The translations under genes were made by a program, and so were the position numbers. A DNA stretch of 64,000 bases, from the NCBI GenBank assembly GCA_006844705.1, contig SPJS01000199.1, positions 1 to 64,000 on the forward strand, given 5' to 3'. The notes beneath the pieces are model-generated. The model was not told the DNA's origin, searched no databases, and saw only the letters and a program-made list of their open reading frames with translations. Positions 52,492-61,293 of this stretch are shown in pieces (within the stretch, counting starts at the first letter, position 1; every line of letters begins with the position of its first letter). The DNA is from Methylococcaceae bacterium (GTDB lineage: Bacteria > Pseudomonadota > Gammaproteobacteria > Methylococcales > Methylomonadaceae).

Positions 52492-52535
52492 TCATCGCCG
52501 CAGTTGAATCATCCTTCATCGACAGCCTCCTAGAG
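52492..52535 (+). repeat. Dispersed repeat, family R1, copy D (partial)
   Basis: The right half of family R1: TCATCGCCGCAGTTGAATCA then TCCTTCATCGACAGCCTCCTAGAG. It lies in the 226-bp gap between the UDG-like gene and the hot-dog gene, in the same orientation as copies A and B. Sequence from about 52458 may be a decayed left part. Confidence 0.6.
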
Positions 52536-52616
52536 CGTTTTATTTGGCTTGATTCAGACTACACTTAGAGGCAGGCAAGGTGAAATAAGATTATTGTTAA
52601 TTCCAGGAAAGCTCAG

Positions 52617-53507
52617 ATGCATAGAGAAAATTTCGAAGTATCTTTTCAGCAAATTCATATCGATGTTGCGCGTAATGCGACCGATGATTTTAATTTATTC
52701 CACGATCCATACCAGTGGCATAAGATTAAAAATAACCCTTTTAACGGCTCCATTGTCCTGGGTTTTCAATTGGAATCTTTAGTCGAACATGCTGTTTCTC
52801 AATTCCGTGCCCAACATAATGACCTGGAATTGATTGAACAACACCAGCTGCAATTCAGCAACTATCAGTTTTCTTTTGCCAACGCAGTTAAGCCGGGGCA
52901 GAAATTAAATGTCGAAATAAAAAACTCTCAGTTTAAAGGCGCTGAAGAATGCATCGTTTTAAGTAATCGCGTGATGGTTAAAGCGGATGAAAAACTTGCC
53001 TTGATGGGGTATAAAAAAGACTCAAATCAGCCATTGTTTCTTGAGGAGGCTGATTTTTCCACTATCGGCAATTTATCAGACTTGCCTGATCGCAGTTATG
53101 TCCCTGACACTGATTTCTTTCTAAAGCGAAAGTTTATGAATACCAGTAACGCAAAAAACTTTCTTTGCGGATCTTTGATCAATCAATCCCATTTTTTTGA
53201 TGAACTGAATGATATAGCTCACTTTCCTGAGACGTTCCCTTGCAGTCTGATTTCGTGTGCATTATTGGAAAAAGCACTTAAAAACAAGCATGATTTTGAG
53301 AAAAACCCCATGGTTTATACCGGCCATAAAATCACGTTAGATCGCTTGCTGTTAAGCAAACTAAAGAGCAATGATACCTTGCATATTTTATCCCTGGATA
53401 TTTCTGATCAATCAGATACTTATGAGTGTTATGGTCTGGTTAAAAATAATGCTATTTTGTTTCGGGGAATTATTTCTCTTGCAACACTACAGAGCATTTT
53501 AAAATAA
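52617..53507 (+). CDS. MaoC-like (double hot-dog) hydratase/dehydratase family protein
   Basis: 296 residues that read as two hot-dog folds. The first half has the hydratase-2 style motif FNLFHDPYQWHKIKN followed by NPFNGSIVLGFQLESLVEHA, matching the N/D-x-x-H and F-x-G-x-I...G pattern of MaoC proteins. The second half (residues about 170-296) ends with TLHILSLDISDQSDTYECYG, a typical hot-dog strand pair. MaoC proteins hydrate enoyl-CoA or enoyl-ACP. No acyl carrier or ketosynthase gene is nearby, so the substrate is unknown. R1 repeats flank it on both sides. Confidence 0.7.
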   Translation: MHRENFEVSFQQIHIDVARNATDDFNLFHDPYQWHKIKNNPFNGSIVLGFQLESLVEHAVSQFRAQHNDLELIEQHQLQFSNYQFSFANAVKPGQKLNVEIKNSQFKGAEECIVLSNRVMVKADEKLALMGYKKDSNQPLFLEEADFSTIGNLSDLPDRSYVPDTDFFLKRKFMNTSNAKNFLCGSLINQSHFFDELNDIAHFPETFPCSLISCALLEKALKNKHDFEKNPMVYTGHKITLDRLLLSKLKSNDTLHILSLDISDQSDTYECYGLVKNNAILFRGIISLATLQSILK

Positions 53508-53514
53508 GCCACTA

Positions 53515-53595
53515 GAAGGCTGTCGGATTATGGATAATTCTGCTGCGGCGATGGCCCACTCACCTCGCGACGAACCCCATATCCCGACAGCCTTC
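53515..53595 (-). mobile_element. MITE-like element, family R1 complete copy C (81 bp)
   Basis: Bounded by perfect 12-bp inverted repeats GAAGGCTGTCGG (53515-53526) and CCGACAGCCTTC (53584-53595), with similarity continuing to about 19 bp (ATTATGG against GATATGG). The minus strand carries the blocks shared with copies A, B, D and E. No target duplication is obvious. It lies 8 bp after the hot-dog gene's stop. Confidence 0.7.
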
Positions 53596-53724
53596 AAGCG
53601 CAACAATAAGTGATGCCTATGGAGTGGTTATTTTTTATACCCTCCTGTTGGGTGAATTCACTTTATGTGTAACCTGGAGTCTTTTATTTTTGAGCTCGAT
53701 AACGACTAAAGGATCCGGAAAATC

Positions 53725-54557
53725 ATGCGCATGCTGAATGTGCAGGATGATGGCGTAGAAATTCAGAGAGGACTTGTTTCTGAAGAATTAATGAATGCTG
53801 TCATTGCAGAATTGTACGAAACTGACCTGTCAATGCCAACCCACGGGATTAGACATGCGGACAAGAAATTTTCGTCGATTGCTGCACCTGTAAAATCTGA
53901 GAACTTGATTAGAGAGGCAACAAAACAACTGCAGCAAACGCCCTCTTTAGTGCGTGTGATTTTTTTTGATAAAACTCCAGAGAAAAATTGGCGGGTGACG
54001 TGGCATCAGGATAAAACCGTCGCATTAAATAAAAAGTTCACTGGCTCAGGCTGGGATGTATGGTCTGTAAAAGAAGGTGTTTTCCATGTTCAACCGCCAT
54101 TGGAAGTGCTAAATAAGATGTTAACTTTTCGAGTGCATCTTGATCCGGCTGACGAGTACAATGGTTGTTTAAGGAACCTCTGATCAAGTCCAATTATTTT
54201 TAGCTTGCTAAAACTGTCGCTATTTTCCACGAAGATCGGCGCAATAGAATGACTATTACTGCTCACTTCGCGAAAAATAGCGACAGTTTTTCTGCGCTAA
54301 ATTCTAACCAACTTAATCAGAGGTTCCTTAAAGGTCGTCCCTGGATCGCATGCGCAAGGCTTGCTTTGCCAGCAAGACATTCACAAACGGGTGGCAGAAA
54401 TGACGCTTACTATTGCCGGGTGAATGCGGGGGATACCGTGATGATGAGACCGCATCTTGTGCATGCTTCAGGCAAAGCGGTTAAACCGCAACACCGGCGC
54501 GTTGTTCATATTGAGTTCAGTAGTTATATGCTATCAGAAGGCATCTCTTGGGCATAA
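53725..54557 (+). pseudogene. PhyH-family oxygenase gene broken by a MITE and a frameshift
   Basis: The first 150 codons encode a phytanoyl-CoA dioxygenase-like protein with the iron motif HxD in RVTWHQDKTVAL and the strand LTFRVHLDPADEYNGCL. A 155-bp inverted-repeat element then introduces a stop at 54181-54183. Removing the element and one TTAA joins NGCL to KVVPGSHAQGLLCQQDIHKR, exactly the conserved PhyH continuation. A second lesion follows: one base is missing near 54400 (GAAATGACG), after which NAGDTVMMRPHLVHASG, with the distal histidine, and HRRVVHIEFSSY continue in another frame. Two independent lesions make a non-functional gene likely; an assembly error could mimic only the second. 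Confidence 0.85.
54173..54327. mobile_element. Fold-back MITE, 155 bp, inserted in PhyH gene, TTAA target duplication
   Basis: Terminal inverted repeats GGAACCTCTGATCAAGT (54173-54189) and its near-perfect complement ending at 54327 (one mismatch). Inside, AAAACTGTCGCTATTTT (54210-54226) and its exact complement (54274-54290) form a second stem. TTAA stands on both sides (54169-54172, 54328-54331). Excision with one TTAA restores the interrupted frame, proving insertion into a formerly continuous gene. It encodes no transposase. Confidence 0.9.
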
Positions 54558-54610
54558 ATGATGTTGCGGGTGAGGGGGCATGCCTTCTCCAGCCTGAATC
54601 TGGAGTCTAA

Positions 54611-54744
54611 CAGGTTGTTGAAAAACGTTATGAGCGCAGCTAAGGCAATAGTGATGAAAAAGCGCAGTTCATATGGCGTAAATGAGCATTTTGAGTCATT
54701 TTTTAACACCGAATTGGCAAGCGCAATAGTCTTTCAACAGCCTG
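54611..54744 (+). mobile_element. MITE-like element, family R2, copy 1 (134 bp), CTAA target duplication
   Basis: Ends CAGGTTGTTGAAAAAC and, inverted, CAGGCTGTTGAAAGAC, with CTAA on both sides (54607-54610, 54745-54748). Inner sequence (CGTTATGAGCG, GCTAAGG, AAATGAGCATTTTGAGT) recurs inverted at 56713-56844. No transposase. It lies between the PhyH pseudogene and aqpZ. Confidence 0.8.
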
Positions 54745-54854
54745 CTAAACAATCTCGCAATCGCCTTTTCCCAGGTAGATAAGCTTAACCTTAATTCGTG
54801 GCTTCCCACGGATTATGCTTTAGATAACGATCTTACATAACAAGAGGAATAATC

Positions 54855-55565
54855 ATGGCATTAATAAAAAAACTAAACGCAGAATTTCTCGGTACATTTT
54901 GGTTGGTTTTGGGCGGTTGTGGCAGTGCTGTGCTCGCGGCTGCATTTCCTGATGTCGGTATTGGTTTAATGGGGGTTTCCCTGGCATTCGGGCTTACGGT
55001 GTTAACCATGGCTTATGCAATTGGCCATATCTCCGGCTGCCATTTAAACCCGGCAGTATCGATAGGGCTCTGGTCTGGCGGAAGATTTACAGCTGCTGAG
55101 CTGGGGCCGTATATTGCCGCACAAGTCGTGGGTGGCATAGCAGGGGCCGCAGTGCTTTTTGTTATGGCCAGTGGGCAAGCCGGTTTTGATGCTGCCGAAG
55201 GATTTGCATCTAATGGCTTTGGAGAACATTCGCCTGGCGGTTATGGGTTAGTATCGGCATTGGTCACTGAAATCGTTATGACCTTTATGTTTTTGATCAT
55301 AATTCTAGGCGCGACTGATAAACGGGCTCCGCAAGGCTTTGCCCCAATTGCTATCGGTCTTGGCTTGACACTTATACACTTGATTAGCATCCCTGTCACC
55401 AACACCTCAGTAAACCCGGCAAGAAGCACCGGAGTCGCCATTTTTCAAGGTGACTGGGCGCTATCACAATTATGGTTATTTTGGGTGGCACCCATTATCG
55501 GTGCGGCCTTAGCGGGTGTCGTTTATCGTTGGCTTGGTACAGAATCGACAACAGAAGTGGCTTGA
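54855..55565 (+). CDS. aqpZ: Aquaporin Z (water channel)
   Basis: 236 residues, the length of E. coli AqpZ (231). Six membrane helices and both NPA half-helix loops are present: [20 protein letters not shown] and [16 protein letters not shown]. The arginine of the selectivity filter follows the second NPA (NPARS), and [20 protein letters not shown] is the family N-terminus. It conducts water across the inner membrane. AGAGGAAT is upstream as ribosome-binding site. It is monocistronic, with a 15-bp-stem hairpin 19 bp after the stop. Confidence 0.96.
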   Translation: MALIKKLNAEFLGTFWLVLGGCGSAVLAAAFPDVGIGLMGVSLAFGLTVLTMAYAIGHISGCHLNPAVSIGLWSGGRFTAAELGPYIAAQVVGGIAGAAVLFVMASGQAGFDAAEGFASNGFGEHSPGGYGLVSALVTEIVMTFMFLIIILGATDKRAPQGFAPIAIGLGLTLIHLISIPVTNTSVNPARSTGVAIFQGDWALSQLWLFWVAPIIGAALAGVVYRWLGTESTTEVA

Positions 55566-55584
55566 ATTCTGTAATCTCCAGGAT

Positions 55585-55620
55585 GTGCATGTTCCCACAG
55601 ATGAATGTGGGAACATGCAC
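55585..55620. repeat. GTTCCCA/TGGGAAC hairpin repeat downstream of aqpZ
   Basis: Perfect 15-bp stem GTGCATGTTCCCACA (55585-55599) and TGTGGGAACATGCAC (55606-55620) with a GATGAA loop. It shares the GTTCCCA/TGGGAAC core with 7920-7951. No T-run follows, so a repeat that may protect the mRNA 3' end is more likely than a classical terminator. Confidence 0.6.
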
Positions 55621-55711
55621 TCATGAAACGTTAGCTGCTTGTCATTCTCGAAAGTGGGAATTTTTAAAATGACAACGGTATTAGCACGCAGCGCGATGCT
55701 AGCCTGTTTTA

Positions 55712-56773
55712 TTATTGATCTTTTAACTCTGCTACTACCCGTCGAGCCAGCTGTTCACTATAGCCATGAATCTTCCAATGCCCCGGGCTCCAGCCTTTAA
55801 TGAAACGGTGGAAATCGGTCCAGGCGACGGGGTATAGACTGCGCCAGTCGGCTTCCAGTGCATTGGCATCGACGGGTTTTTGTTGTTTGTCGAGAGCTGT
55901 TCTCAGCGCAGTAAAGTAGCAGGTCAGTAGTTCGTCTTCGAGTCGGGCGCAGTCGTTTTCATGAAAACAGCTGCCGATAAAGTAAGCGACATCTTTCATT
56001 CCGCAGCCGCCACCGACATATTGAAAATCCACCGCAGCGACGTTTTTGCCGTCTGCGGAAAAACAGAAGTTGGCCAGCTTGGCATCGCCATGCACCAGCG
56101 TTTGGTAGGGGCTGTTGCGTAACCGTTGATCAATTTTACCCGCGGTGTGTTTTAATGGAATATCGGTAAGTGCGTCCAGCTCATCCGGTCTGGTTTCCAG
56201 ATGCCAGTAGGTGCCGGTGGGCCATAGTCCTTCCGGTTTTACGCCGAGAAACTGTGCATGGAAATTCGCCAGCCACTTTAGACAAGACTTGGCTTCTGAC
56301 AAGGAAACTGAGTTGCGTCGCTGGTTAAAACCGGTGGCATCCAGGTCTTCCAGCACGATTACCAGGGTGTTATCGCAGCTTTCGACGGCCAAACATCGCG
56401 GTACTTTGCAATGCTCGGGCGGGCATTGCTGGCTCCAATAGTGATACCAGGCCGATTCCACTTGATAAGAGCGCAGTTTACGCTGGTGGGAAAGTGAGCT
56501 GTTCCAGCCTCTGGGGTGATTGCTGTGTACGGACAGGTCAATATGTTTAACGATGACACTTTCACAATCTTTTCCCTGTAAAGATGCGCGCAGAATACTT
56601 CCATAGCCACTCCACAGGCTTTGTAATTCATAGCAAGCCTGAATTGAAGTCGCTCCGGTTGAGGTGATGATAATTTGTGTGATATGCGGGTTCAAGCGGC
56701 TGGCTCCGTTAACAGGTTGTTGAACAATTATTGCGTTTACCAATCTGGCGTTAAAAAAACTCAAAATGCTCAT
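55712..56773 (-). CDS. Phosphotransferase (aminoglycoside/ecdysteroid-kinase-like)
   Basis: Up to 353 residues. The kinase-like fold shows [20 protein letters not shown] (nucleotide lysine), [17 protein letters not shown], the catalytic loop [18 protein letters not shown], and the metal-site [29 protein letters not shown] and VDFQ match aminoglycoside phosphotransferase and ecdysteroid-kinase-like families. The first 20 residues from the ATG at 56773 are encoded inside R2 repeat copy 2; a TTG at 56695 could be the original start. Substrate unknown. Confidence 0.8.
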   Translation of the reverse strand: MSILSFFNARLVNAIIVQQPVNGASRLNPHITQIIITSTGATSIQACYELQSLWSGYGSILRASLQGKDCESVIVKHIDLSVHSNHPRGWNSSLSHQRKLRSYQVESAWYHYWSQQCPPEHCKVPRCLAVESCDNTLVIVLEDLDATGFNQRRNSVSLSEAKSCLKWLANFHAQFLGVKPEGLWPTGTYWHLETRPDELDALTDIPLKHTAGKIDQRLRNSPYQTLVHGDAKLANFCFSADGKNVAAVDFQYVGGGCGMKDVAYFIGSCFHENDCARLEDELLTCYFTALRTALDKQQKPVDANALEADWRSLYPVAWTDFHRFIKGWSPGHWKIHGYSEQLARRVVAELKDQ

Positions 56774-56844
56774 TTACCTCGTGTAAACTGCACTTTTTCA
56801 CCCCTATGGCCTTAGCTTCGCTCATAACGTTTTTCAACAATCTA
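56713..56844 (-). mobile_element. MITE-like element, family R2, copy 2 (132 bp)
   Basis: An inverted copy of 54611-54744: on the minus strand GTTGTTGAAAAACG-type start, CGTTATGAGCGAAGCTAAGG, TAAATGAGCATTTTGAGT, and an end in TTCAACAACCTG. The outer end near 56840 is decayed (AATCTA for AGCCTG), so no duplication is seen. It overlaps the N-terminal codons of the phosphotransferase gene. Confidence 0.75.
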
Positions 56845-56920
56845 TGAGTACTGAAAATGGCTATTGTACTGCGATTGCTAAAACGCTATATTTAAAGAAT
56901 AGTGGTTCTTTGAAAAGTCT

Positions 56921-57520
56921 ATGCCTAGAAAGATTGAATTTGACCCGCAGGCAGCCGTTACGGATGCCATGGGTGTGTTTTGGGAAAAAGGGTATGTCGG
57001 GACATCTTACGATGATCTGGTTGCCGGTACGGGCGTGAGCCGTGCCAGTCTGTATAAAGCCTTTGGCGATAAAAAAGCGATTTATTTAAAGGTGTTGGAT
57101 CGTTACAAAACAGAGACCATGCAGCCCTTTTTAAAAGTACTGAGTGCCGAAGGGGCTTCCATTGCGGAATTGATTAGTTTTTTGAAAGATTTAAAACAGT
57201 ATTTTGAAAGCCAGGACAGCTTGTCCAGAGGGTGTTTGTTCTGTAACAGCAACATTGAAATGGCCGGGCAGGATGAGGAAATTACCCGCAAGCTCACCGA
57301 ATTATTGGACATTCAACGAGCGGGATTTCGCAATGTGTTTGTTAATGCCCGCTTAAAGGGGGAGCTTTATGCGACAGATGATATCGAAAGGCTGGCCGAT
57401 ACATATGCTACAACGTTAATGGGCTTGGGGGTTATGGCAAAAACCACATTGGCACGGACCATTGGGGTGAATACCCTGAATAATTTAATCAGCGATCTGG
57501 AAAGCAGATTAAGTTCATGA
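56921..57520 (+). CDS. TetR/AcrR family transcriptional regulator
   Basis: 199 residues. The N-terminal domain is PQAAVTDAMGVFWEKGYVGT, then SYDDLVAGTGVSRASLYKAF and GDKKAIYLKVL, a standard TetR helix-turn-helix. The helical C-terminal domain has SRGCLFCNSNIEMAGQDEEI, a pattern common in AcrR-type regulators. It probably controls the downstream HEAT-like and RND genes: its stop overlaps the next start by 4 bp. The ligand is unknown. Confidence 0.9.
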   Translation: MPRKIEFDPQAAVTDAMGVFWEKGYVGTSYDDLVAGTGVSRASLYKAFGDKKAIYLKVLDRYKTETMQPFLKVLSAEGASIAELISFLKDLKQYFESQDSLSRGCLFCNSNIEMAGQDEEITRKLTELLDIQRAGFRNVFVNARLKGELYATDDIERLADTYATTLMGLGVMAKTTLARTIGVNTLNNLISDLESRLSS

Positions 57521-58020
57521 CACTGGAGCAGGACGTTGCAGCATGGGATGGAAAATCTGCCGATGCGATAAGACGCATTTACCTTAACGTCCATCAAACA
57601 CCCAATTTTGCAAATCAAGTTATCCGCTTGCTGCAAGAGAACCAGACCCAGAAAGTTGCGACCTGGTTGTTGAAAGCCTTTCTGGAAGAAGGCTATGTGC
57701 TAAATAGCCAGCAAACCAACGCTGTTTATTTAGCGTTGCCTGGACTGGACGGCTGGGAAGCAAAGCTGCATGTGTTGCAGTGTTTTAACGTATTGCCCAT
57801 TACAGAGAAAACTAGAGTTATTGTGGAAACGTTTCTTAGGAACGGCCTGATGGAGAACAACAAATTCGTCAGGGCCTGGAGCTATAGTGGGTTTTATCAT
57901 TTAGCACAGCAATACCCGCAATATCTGGAAGAGGCTAAACAACTTATCGACATGGCGATGCGCGATGAAGCACCTTCAGTAAAAGCAAGAATTCGCAACG
58001 TGATAAAAAAAGGCCGGTAA
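57517..58020 (+). CDS. HEAT/ARM-like helical repeat protein, unknown function
   Basis: 167 residues, almost entirely predicted helix. Repeated helix pairs such as NQVIRLLQENQTQKVATWLL, WEAKLHVLQCFNVLPI and NKFVRAWSYSGFYHLAQQYP, ending EAPSVKARIRNVIKKG, suggest HEAT/ARM-type repeats. I do not recognise a named family. It has no signal peptide or membrane segment. It starts within the TetR stop (ATGA) and lies 70 bp before the RND gene, so it may be a partner of this regulatory or transport unit. Confidence 0.65.
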   Translation: MTLEQDVAAWDGKSADAIRRIYLNVHQTPNFANQVIRLLQENQTQKVATWLLKAFLEEGYVLNSQQTNAVYLALPGLDGWEAKLHVLQCFNVLPITEKTRVIVETFLRNGLMENNKFVRAWSYSGFYHLAQQYPQYLEEAKQLIDMAMRDEAPSVKARIRNVIKKGR

Positions 58021-58090
58021 CTTTTCGGTGATACATTGACAGTCGATTAAAGAATAAGTATTCTTAAATAAAAAACCTAATGGATTCTTT

Positions 58091-60424
58091 ATGGCTATTA
58101 ACAGCGTTAACCTGACTCGTTTTATTGTGTACAAGCCATGGCTTATGGTGTTCCTGTGTTTGCTTATTGTGGCTGGCATTGGCTATGGCGGAAAAAACCT
58201 GCAATTCAATACCAATTATCGGGTGTTTTTCGCTGAGGAAAACCCGCAGCTGGCGGCCTTTGACGAAATAGAACGGGTGTATATTAAAACCGATAATATT
58301 TTGTTCACCGTCAAGCCGAAGCAAGGTGATGTGTTTCAGCCGCAGGTGCTGAAATTGATGCAGGAATTGACGGCAGAAGGGTGGAAGCTGCCCTATTCCC
58401 AACGTGTGGATTCCATCACTAATTTTCAGCATTCCTATGCACAGGACGACGATTTAACGGTGGCGGATCTGGTTGAAAAAGATGCTCTGCAACTGAGTAT
58501 GGATGCAATTGAACAGATAAAAACCACGGCGATGAATGAAGCCTTGCTCGTGGGTAAAATCCTCAGTCATGATGGATCAACCGCCGGTATTAATGTAATG
58601 ATTAACCTGCCTGGGAAGAACATGGAAGAAGTACCGGAAGCGGCAAATGCAGCGCGGGAACTGGTTAAACAATTCAAAGCAAGCTATCCAGACATAGAAG
58701 TCCGCCCGTCCGGTATGGTGTTTATGAATAATGCGTTCATGGAAAATTCCATGCAGGACATGATGATATTAACGCCGATTATGTTTATCACGCTGATTGT
58801 TGTCGCGGTAATTATGGTCAGATCAATTTCAGCAACACTGGCCATCTTATTGGTCATTCTGTTTTCCGCAATGGCAGCGTTAGGTTTTGGCGGCTGGTTG
58901 CATTTCCCGTTAACCCCCCCGTCTGCCATTACACCAACTATTGTGCTCACTCTGGCCATTGCTGACTCCATCCATATTATTATGTCGATGAAAAAAGCCA
59001 TGCAATTAGGAATGGCCAAAAAAGAAGCCATTATTGAATCGTTGCGGATTAATTTTCAGCCGGTGTTTTTAACCTCTTTAACGACGGCGATTGGATTTTT
59101 AAGCCTGAACTTTTCCGAAGCGCCCCCGTTCTGGCATCTGGGTAATATGACTGCTTTTGGTGTGTGTGCCGCTTTTTTGTTTTCGATTGTGTTGTTGCCC
59201 GCCCTGCTGGCAATTTTACCGATCCGTGTCAAACAACACCCGGATGACCATAAAGGTGCAATGGATCATCTGGCTGATTTTGTTATTAAATTCAGTACAC
59301 CTTTATTAATTATCAGTATCACGCTGACGGTAGGTATAGGCGCAATGATTAGCAAGATTGAACTTAATGATCAGTTTGTGCAGTACTTTGACGAGTCCAT
59401 CGCGTTTCGTCCGGATACCGAGTTTATGCTGAACAATTTGAGTGGTATTTATTCTGTTGAGTACTCAGTTGCCAGCCTGGGTGCAGAAAAAATCAGCGAA
59501 CCGGAATACTTGAATCATCTGGAAAAATTTACCCAGTGGCTAAGACAGCAGCCAGAGGTTGATCATGTTTTTTCTTTATCGGATATTTTTAAACGATTAA
59601 ATAAAAACATGCACGGCGATGACCTGCACTGGTATCGCATCCCGGAGAATGCTGATTTAGCCGCACAATATTTATTGCTTTATGAGTTTTCCCTTCCCTA
59701 CGGGCTGGATTTGAATGATCGTATTAACATCGACAAAAGTGCCACGCGGGTGACGGTGACGGTGAAGGATTTATCGACTCGGGAGTTGCGCGCCTTTAAA
59801 ATCAAGACCGAACAGTGGTTGCAGGATAATGCACCAGACTACATGCATGCATTGGCCACCAGCCCAGCCGTAATGTTTTCATTTATTTCCAGCCGTAATA
59901 TCAGTGCGATGGTAAAAGGCAATTTGATCTCGTTGATACTGATTTCCGGCATTATCATGCTGGCTTTGCGCAGCTTTAGTATGGGTATGATTTCCATGTT
60001 GCCCAATCTTGCGCCAATTGCGGTTGGCTTTGGTGTATGGGGTTTGTTGATCGGCCAGATCAATATGGCGGCAGCATTTGGCTTTGCCGCCTGTCTGGGG
60101 ATTATTGTTGATGACACCGTGCATTTTTTATCCAAATATATTCGTGCGCGGCGGGAAAAGAATATGACTGCGCGAGAAGCCGTGCATTATGCCTTTCATA
60201 CGGTGGGCAGTGCGATGTGGGTGACCACGATAATATTAATTTGCGGCTTTAGCGTGATGGCGCAATCCGGCTTTCAAATGAACAGCTATCTGGGATTGTT
60301 GACAGCGATAGTGATTGCCTGTGCCCTGTTGCTGGATTATTTCCTACTGCCCCCCCTGCTGATTTGGCTGGATGATGTTTCTAAAAAATTAAAAGTGATT
60401 TTTACACGAGGAAAACCCGCATGA
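58091..60424 (+). CDS. RND/MMPL-family inner-membrane exporter
   Basis: 777 residues with the MMPL layout. Helix 1 (IVYKPWLMVFLCLLIVAGIGYG) is followed by a periplasmic domain (about 40-220), five helices (about 225-400, including PTIVLTLAIADSIHIIMSM with charged residues of the proton relay), a second periplasmic domain (about 420-590) and five more helices with GIIVDDTVHFLSKYIRARRE. The D-x-x-H strings in the fourth-helix region of each half are characteristic. It is half the size of drug-efflux AcrB and resembles lipid exporters (MmpL, HpnN). It overlaps the LolA-like gene by 4 bp. Confidence 0.93.
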   Translation: MAINSVNLTRFIVYKPWLMVFLCLLIVAGIGYGGKNLQFNTNYRVFFAEENPQLAAFDEIERVYIKTDNILFTVKPKQGDVFQPQVLKLMQELTAEGWKLPYSQRVDSITNFQHSYAQDDDLTVADLVEKDALQLSMDAIEQIKTTAMNEALLVGKILSHDGSTAGINVMINLPGKNMEEVPEAANAARELVKQFKASYPDIEVRPSGMVFMNNAFMENSMQDMMILTPIMFITLIVVAVIMVRSISATLAILLVILFSAMAALGFGGWLHFPLTPPSAITPTIVLTLAIADSIHIIMSMKKAMQLGMAKKEAIIESLRINFQPVFLTSLTTAIGFLSLNFSEAPPFWHLGNMTAFGVCAAFLFSIVLLPALLAILPIRVKQHPDDHKGAMDHLADFVIKFSTPLLIISITLTVGIGAMISKIELNDQFVQYFDESIAFRPDTEFMLNNLSGIYSVEYSVASLGAEKISEPEYLNHLEKFTQWLRQQPEVDHVFSLSDIFKRLNKNMHGDDLHWYRIPENADLAAQYLLLYEFSLPYGLDLNDRINIDKSATRVTVTVKDLSTRELRAFKIKTEQWLQDNAPDYMHALATSPAVMFSFISSRNISAMVKGNLISLILISGIIMLALRSFSMGMISMLPNLAPIAVGFGVWGLLIGQINMAAAFGFAACLGIIVDDTVHFLSKYIRARREKNMTAREAVHYAFHTVGSAMWVTTIILICGFSVMAQSGFQMNSYLGLLTAIVIACALLLDYFLLPPLLIWLDDVSKKLKVIFTRGKPA

Positions 60425-61257
60425 AGATGAATTGGAAAAGGGCTGGTATCCCTTTGGTATTGGTTATCAGTAGCGCAGCTGTGCAGGCAGAAAAAACCAA
60501 AGATGACTTGATTACCGCTGAAAGCCCTGAAGTGATTGGTGAAGCCATTGCCATTGAACTGGACGAGCGTGATATTGGCTTTGTCAGTCAGGTATCGAAA
60601 ATGGAAATGGTGTTGCGTAATGCCTATGGGCAGGAGAACCGCCGTGAAATGGAGACCCGCATTCTGGAGCGGCCTGAGCGTACGGTGGGCGATAAATCCA
60701 TGCTGGTGTTTTTTAATCCGCGCGATATAAACGGCACTGCCCTGCTGTCGTTTGCCGAAATTCTTGAGCCGGATCAGCAATGGTTATACTTACCGGCCTT
60801 AAAGCGTGTAAAGCGCATTTCATCCAAAAACAAATCCGGGCCGTTTGTCGGCTCCGAGTTTGCCTTTGAGGATATTACCGGTAATGAAATCGGCAAATAC
60901 AGCTGGCGATTTGATGGCCTGGAGCCTTGTCCGGTGATGGCGAATCTGGAATGCTTTAAATTGACCACCGTGCCCAAGTATGAACATTCCGGCTATACCA
61001 AGCGTATTGTATGGGTCGATGTGGAAGAGTTTCGTGCCGACAAGGTGGATTATTATGACCGCAAAGATGCTTTAATCAAAACCCAGACCTTCCATAGTTA
61101 TAAGGCATATTTAAACAAGTTCTGGCGCGCCGACGTGTGGAAAATGGTCAACCATCAAACCGGAAAGAGTACCGAGTTGTTTTTTAAAGGCTATCAATTC
61201 AAGACCGGGTTGACAGATAGCGATTTCAGCAAGGCCAGCTTGAAACGGGTGCGTTGA
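60421..61257 (+). CDS. LolA-like outer-membrane lipoprotein-sorting protein
   Basis: 278 residues with a signal peptide (AGIPLVLVISSAAVQA, cut before EKTKDD). The beta-rich domain has ERPERTVGDKSMLVFFNPRD, DQQWLYLPALKRVKRISSKN, GPFVGSEFAFEDIT and VDVEEFRADKVDYYDRKDAL, the pattern of the LolA-fold family annotated as outer membrane lipoprotein-sorting proteins. In RND loci such proteins are thought to carry a hydrophobic cargo across the periplasm. It overlaps the RND gene by 4 bp and lies 36 bp before the barrel gene. Confidence 0.9.
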   Translation: MKMNWKRAGIPLVLVISSAAVQAEKTKDDLITAESPEVIGEAIAIELDERDIGFVSQVSKMEMVLRNAYGQENRREMETRILERPERTVGDKSMLVFFNPRDINGTALLSFAEILEPDQQWLYLPALKRVKRISSKNKSGPFVGSEFAFEDITGNEIGKYSWRFDGLEPCPVMANLECFKLTTVPKYEHSGYTKRIVWVDVEEFRADKVDYYDRKDALIKTQTFHSYKAYLNKFWRADVWKMVNHQTGKSTELFFKGYQFKTGLTDSDFSKASLKRVR

Positions 61258-61293
61258 TGATGATTTGCCTGATAACGCCTGCAAAGTAAGCTC

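Noticed and set aside
54249..54557. Independent small gene starting inside the MITE
   Set aside because: Its N-terminal part is element sequence and its C-terminal part is the tail of the broken PhyH protein (NAGDTVMM, HLVHAS).
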